Shown here in pieces: positions 4,740 through 5,153 of a DNA stretch of 5,153 nucleotides. The DNA is taken from contig JAJBVW010000091.1 of assembly GCA_020866945.1 (NCBI GenBank), positions 1 through 5,153 of the forward strand, in the 5' to 3' direction. The position numbers were made by a program, and so were the translations under genes. The first letter of the stretch is position 1. Each line of letters starts with the position of its first letter. The DNA is from Oscillospiraceae bacterium. Its GTDB lineage: Bacteria; Bacillota; Clostridia; Oscillospirales; Oscillospiraceae. Below the pieces are notes generated by a model that did not search any database, was not told the DNA's origin, and worked only from the letters and a program-made list of their open reading frames with translations.

Positions 4740-5153
4740 TTGAAGCTGAAGCTTTCCGATGTGCGGGATTTTTTGAAGCGGGCGGATATGCTGCTGTTTA
4801 CGCTGTGTCTGGCCGCCTCCATCCTGGGTATCGTCGTCATATCCAGCGCCACAAGCTCCTGGGGGTCGGCATCCTATGTCTCCGTCCAGGTATTTGCGCT
4901 GTTGATTGGCATTGTTTTGTATTTTATCTTCACCGTCATCGACATCGACATCATCTCCGACCAGTGGCCGCTGCTGCTGGTGGTAGAGGTGGGTCTGCTT
5001 CTGCTGCTGATTCCATTCGGTATCGCCGGCGACACCGGCAATAAGGGCTGGATTCGCTTTCTCGGCATTGGCATACAGCCCTCCGAGGTGGTCAAGGTCA
5101 TTTATATCGTCCTGTCAGCCAAGCATATGGCCTATTTGAAGGCATACCGCTCG
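4740..5153 (+). CDS. rodA: SEDS family peptidoglycan polymerase (RodA/FtsW/SpoVE), 5' part only
   Basis: The first 138 codons of an open frame run to the window end. SEDS proteins are polytopic membrane glycosyltransferases that polymerise lipid II into peptidoglycan with a class B PBP. Predicted membrane helices lie near residues 18-37, 47-68 and 76-94. The conserved 'GNKGWIRFLGIGIQPSEVVKV' region, with Trp104, Ile105, Gln113-Pro114-Ser115-Glu116 and Lys119, is the family signature before helix 4. The 'ISSAT' after helix 1 resembles RodA more than FtsW, and proximity to radC suits the elongation (mre/rod) group, but SpoVE or FtsW cannot be excluded without the rest. Full members are about 370-430 residues, so roughly two thirds is missing. 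Start chosen is TTG with a strong Shine-Dalgarno; ATG 4716 is the alternative and adds eight residues. Confidence 0.9.
   Translation, partial: MKLKLSDVRDFLKRADMLLFTLCLAASILGIVVISSATSSWGSASYVSVQVFALLIGIVLYFIFTVIDIDIISDQWPLLLVVEVGLLLLLIPFGIAGDTGNKGWIRFLGIGIQPSEVVKVIYIVLSAKHMAYLKAYRS

Noticed and set aside
1..5153. Search for CRISPR arrays, tRNA or rRNA genes, transposase genes, toxin-antitoxin pairs and defence genes.
   Set aside because: No regularly spaced repeats, no RNA-gene signatures and no matching protein motifs were seen on either strand.

Overview
The window is about 5.15 kb of chromosome from a low-to-moderate GC Gram-positive bacterium, most likely a clostridial gut-type organism of the Oscillospiraceae group (Flavonifractor/Oscillibacter-like). 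The evidence is the mix of GC-rich coding sequence with AT-rich gaps, consensus SigA promoters, strong AGGAGG ribosome sites, and protein variants that I recall from that group: a Der with 'VTEIGTGIT' and 'HGHGTGDLLDA', and a RadC with 'HNHT'. The taxonomic call is inference from memory, not from a search.

Layout. (1) 59-856: a small housekeeping unit with a perfect consensus promoter, a DUF177/YceD protein and rpmF (ribosomal protein L32), closed by an intrinsic terminator. (2) 884-906: a perfect hairpin with a GTAG foot on the minus strand, resembling a REP-type element, followed by a second good SigA promoter. (3) 1001-3412: a co-directional unit of der (ribosome-assembly GTPase), a PlsY-family membrane protein overlapping it by 4 nt, and a hot-dog acyl-CoA thioesterase, closed by a bidirectional terminator at 3447-3487. 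(4) 3488-3901: an AT-rich gap of about 410 bp with no convincing gene but with recurring short motifs. (5) 3902-4585: radC on the minus strand. (6) From 4616: an extended -10 promoter reading outward into a SEDS-family (RodA/FtsW-like) cell-wall polymerase, cut by the window end.

Functionally these are core genes: ribosome biogenesis (YceD-L32, Der), phospholipid/acyl metabolism (PlsY-like, thioesterase) and envelope growth (RodA-like, beside radC, which often sits near mre/rod genes in Firmicutes). I see no defence system, mobile-element gene, CRISPR array or clearly new multi-gene system. The points most worth following are an in-frame amber codon that cuts the thioesterase 19 codons short of a plausible natural end, a PlsY homologue in which all three signature motifs have lost key residues, a Thr-to-His change directly after the first P-loop of Der, and the REP-like hairpin.
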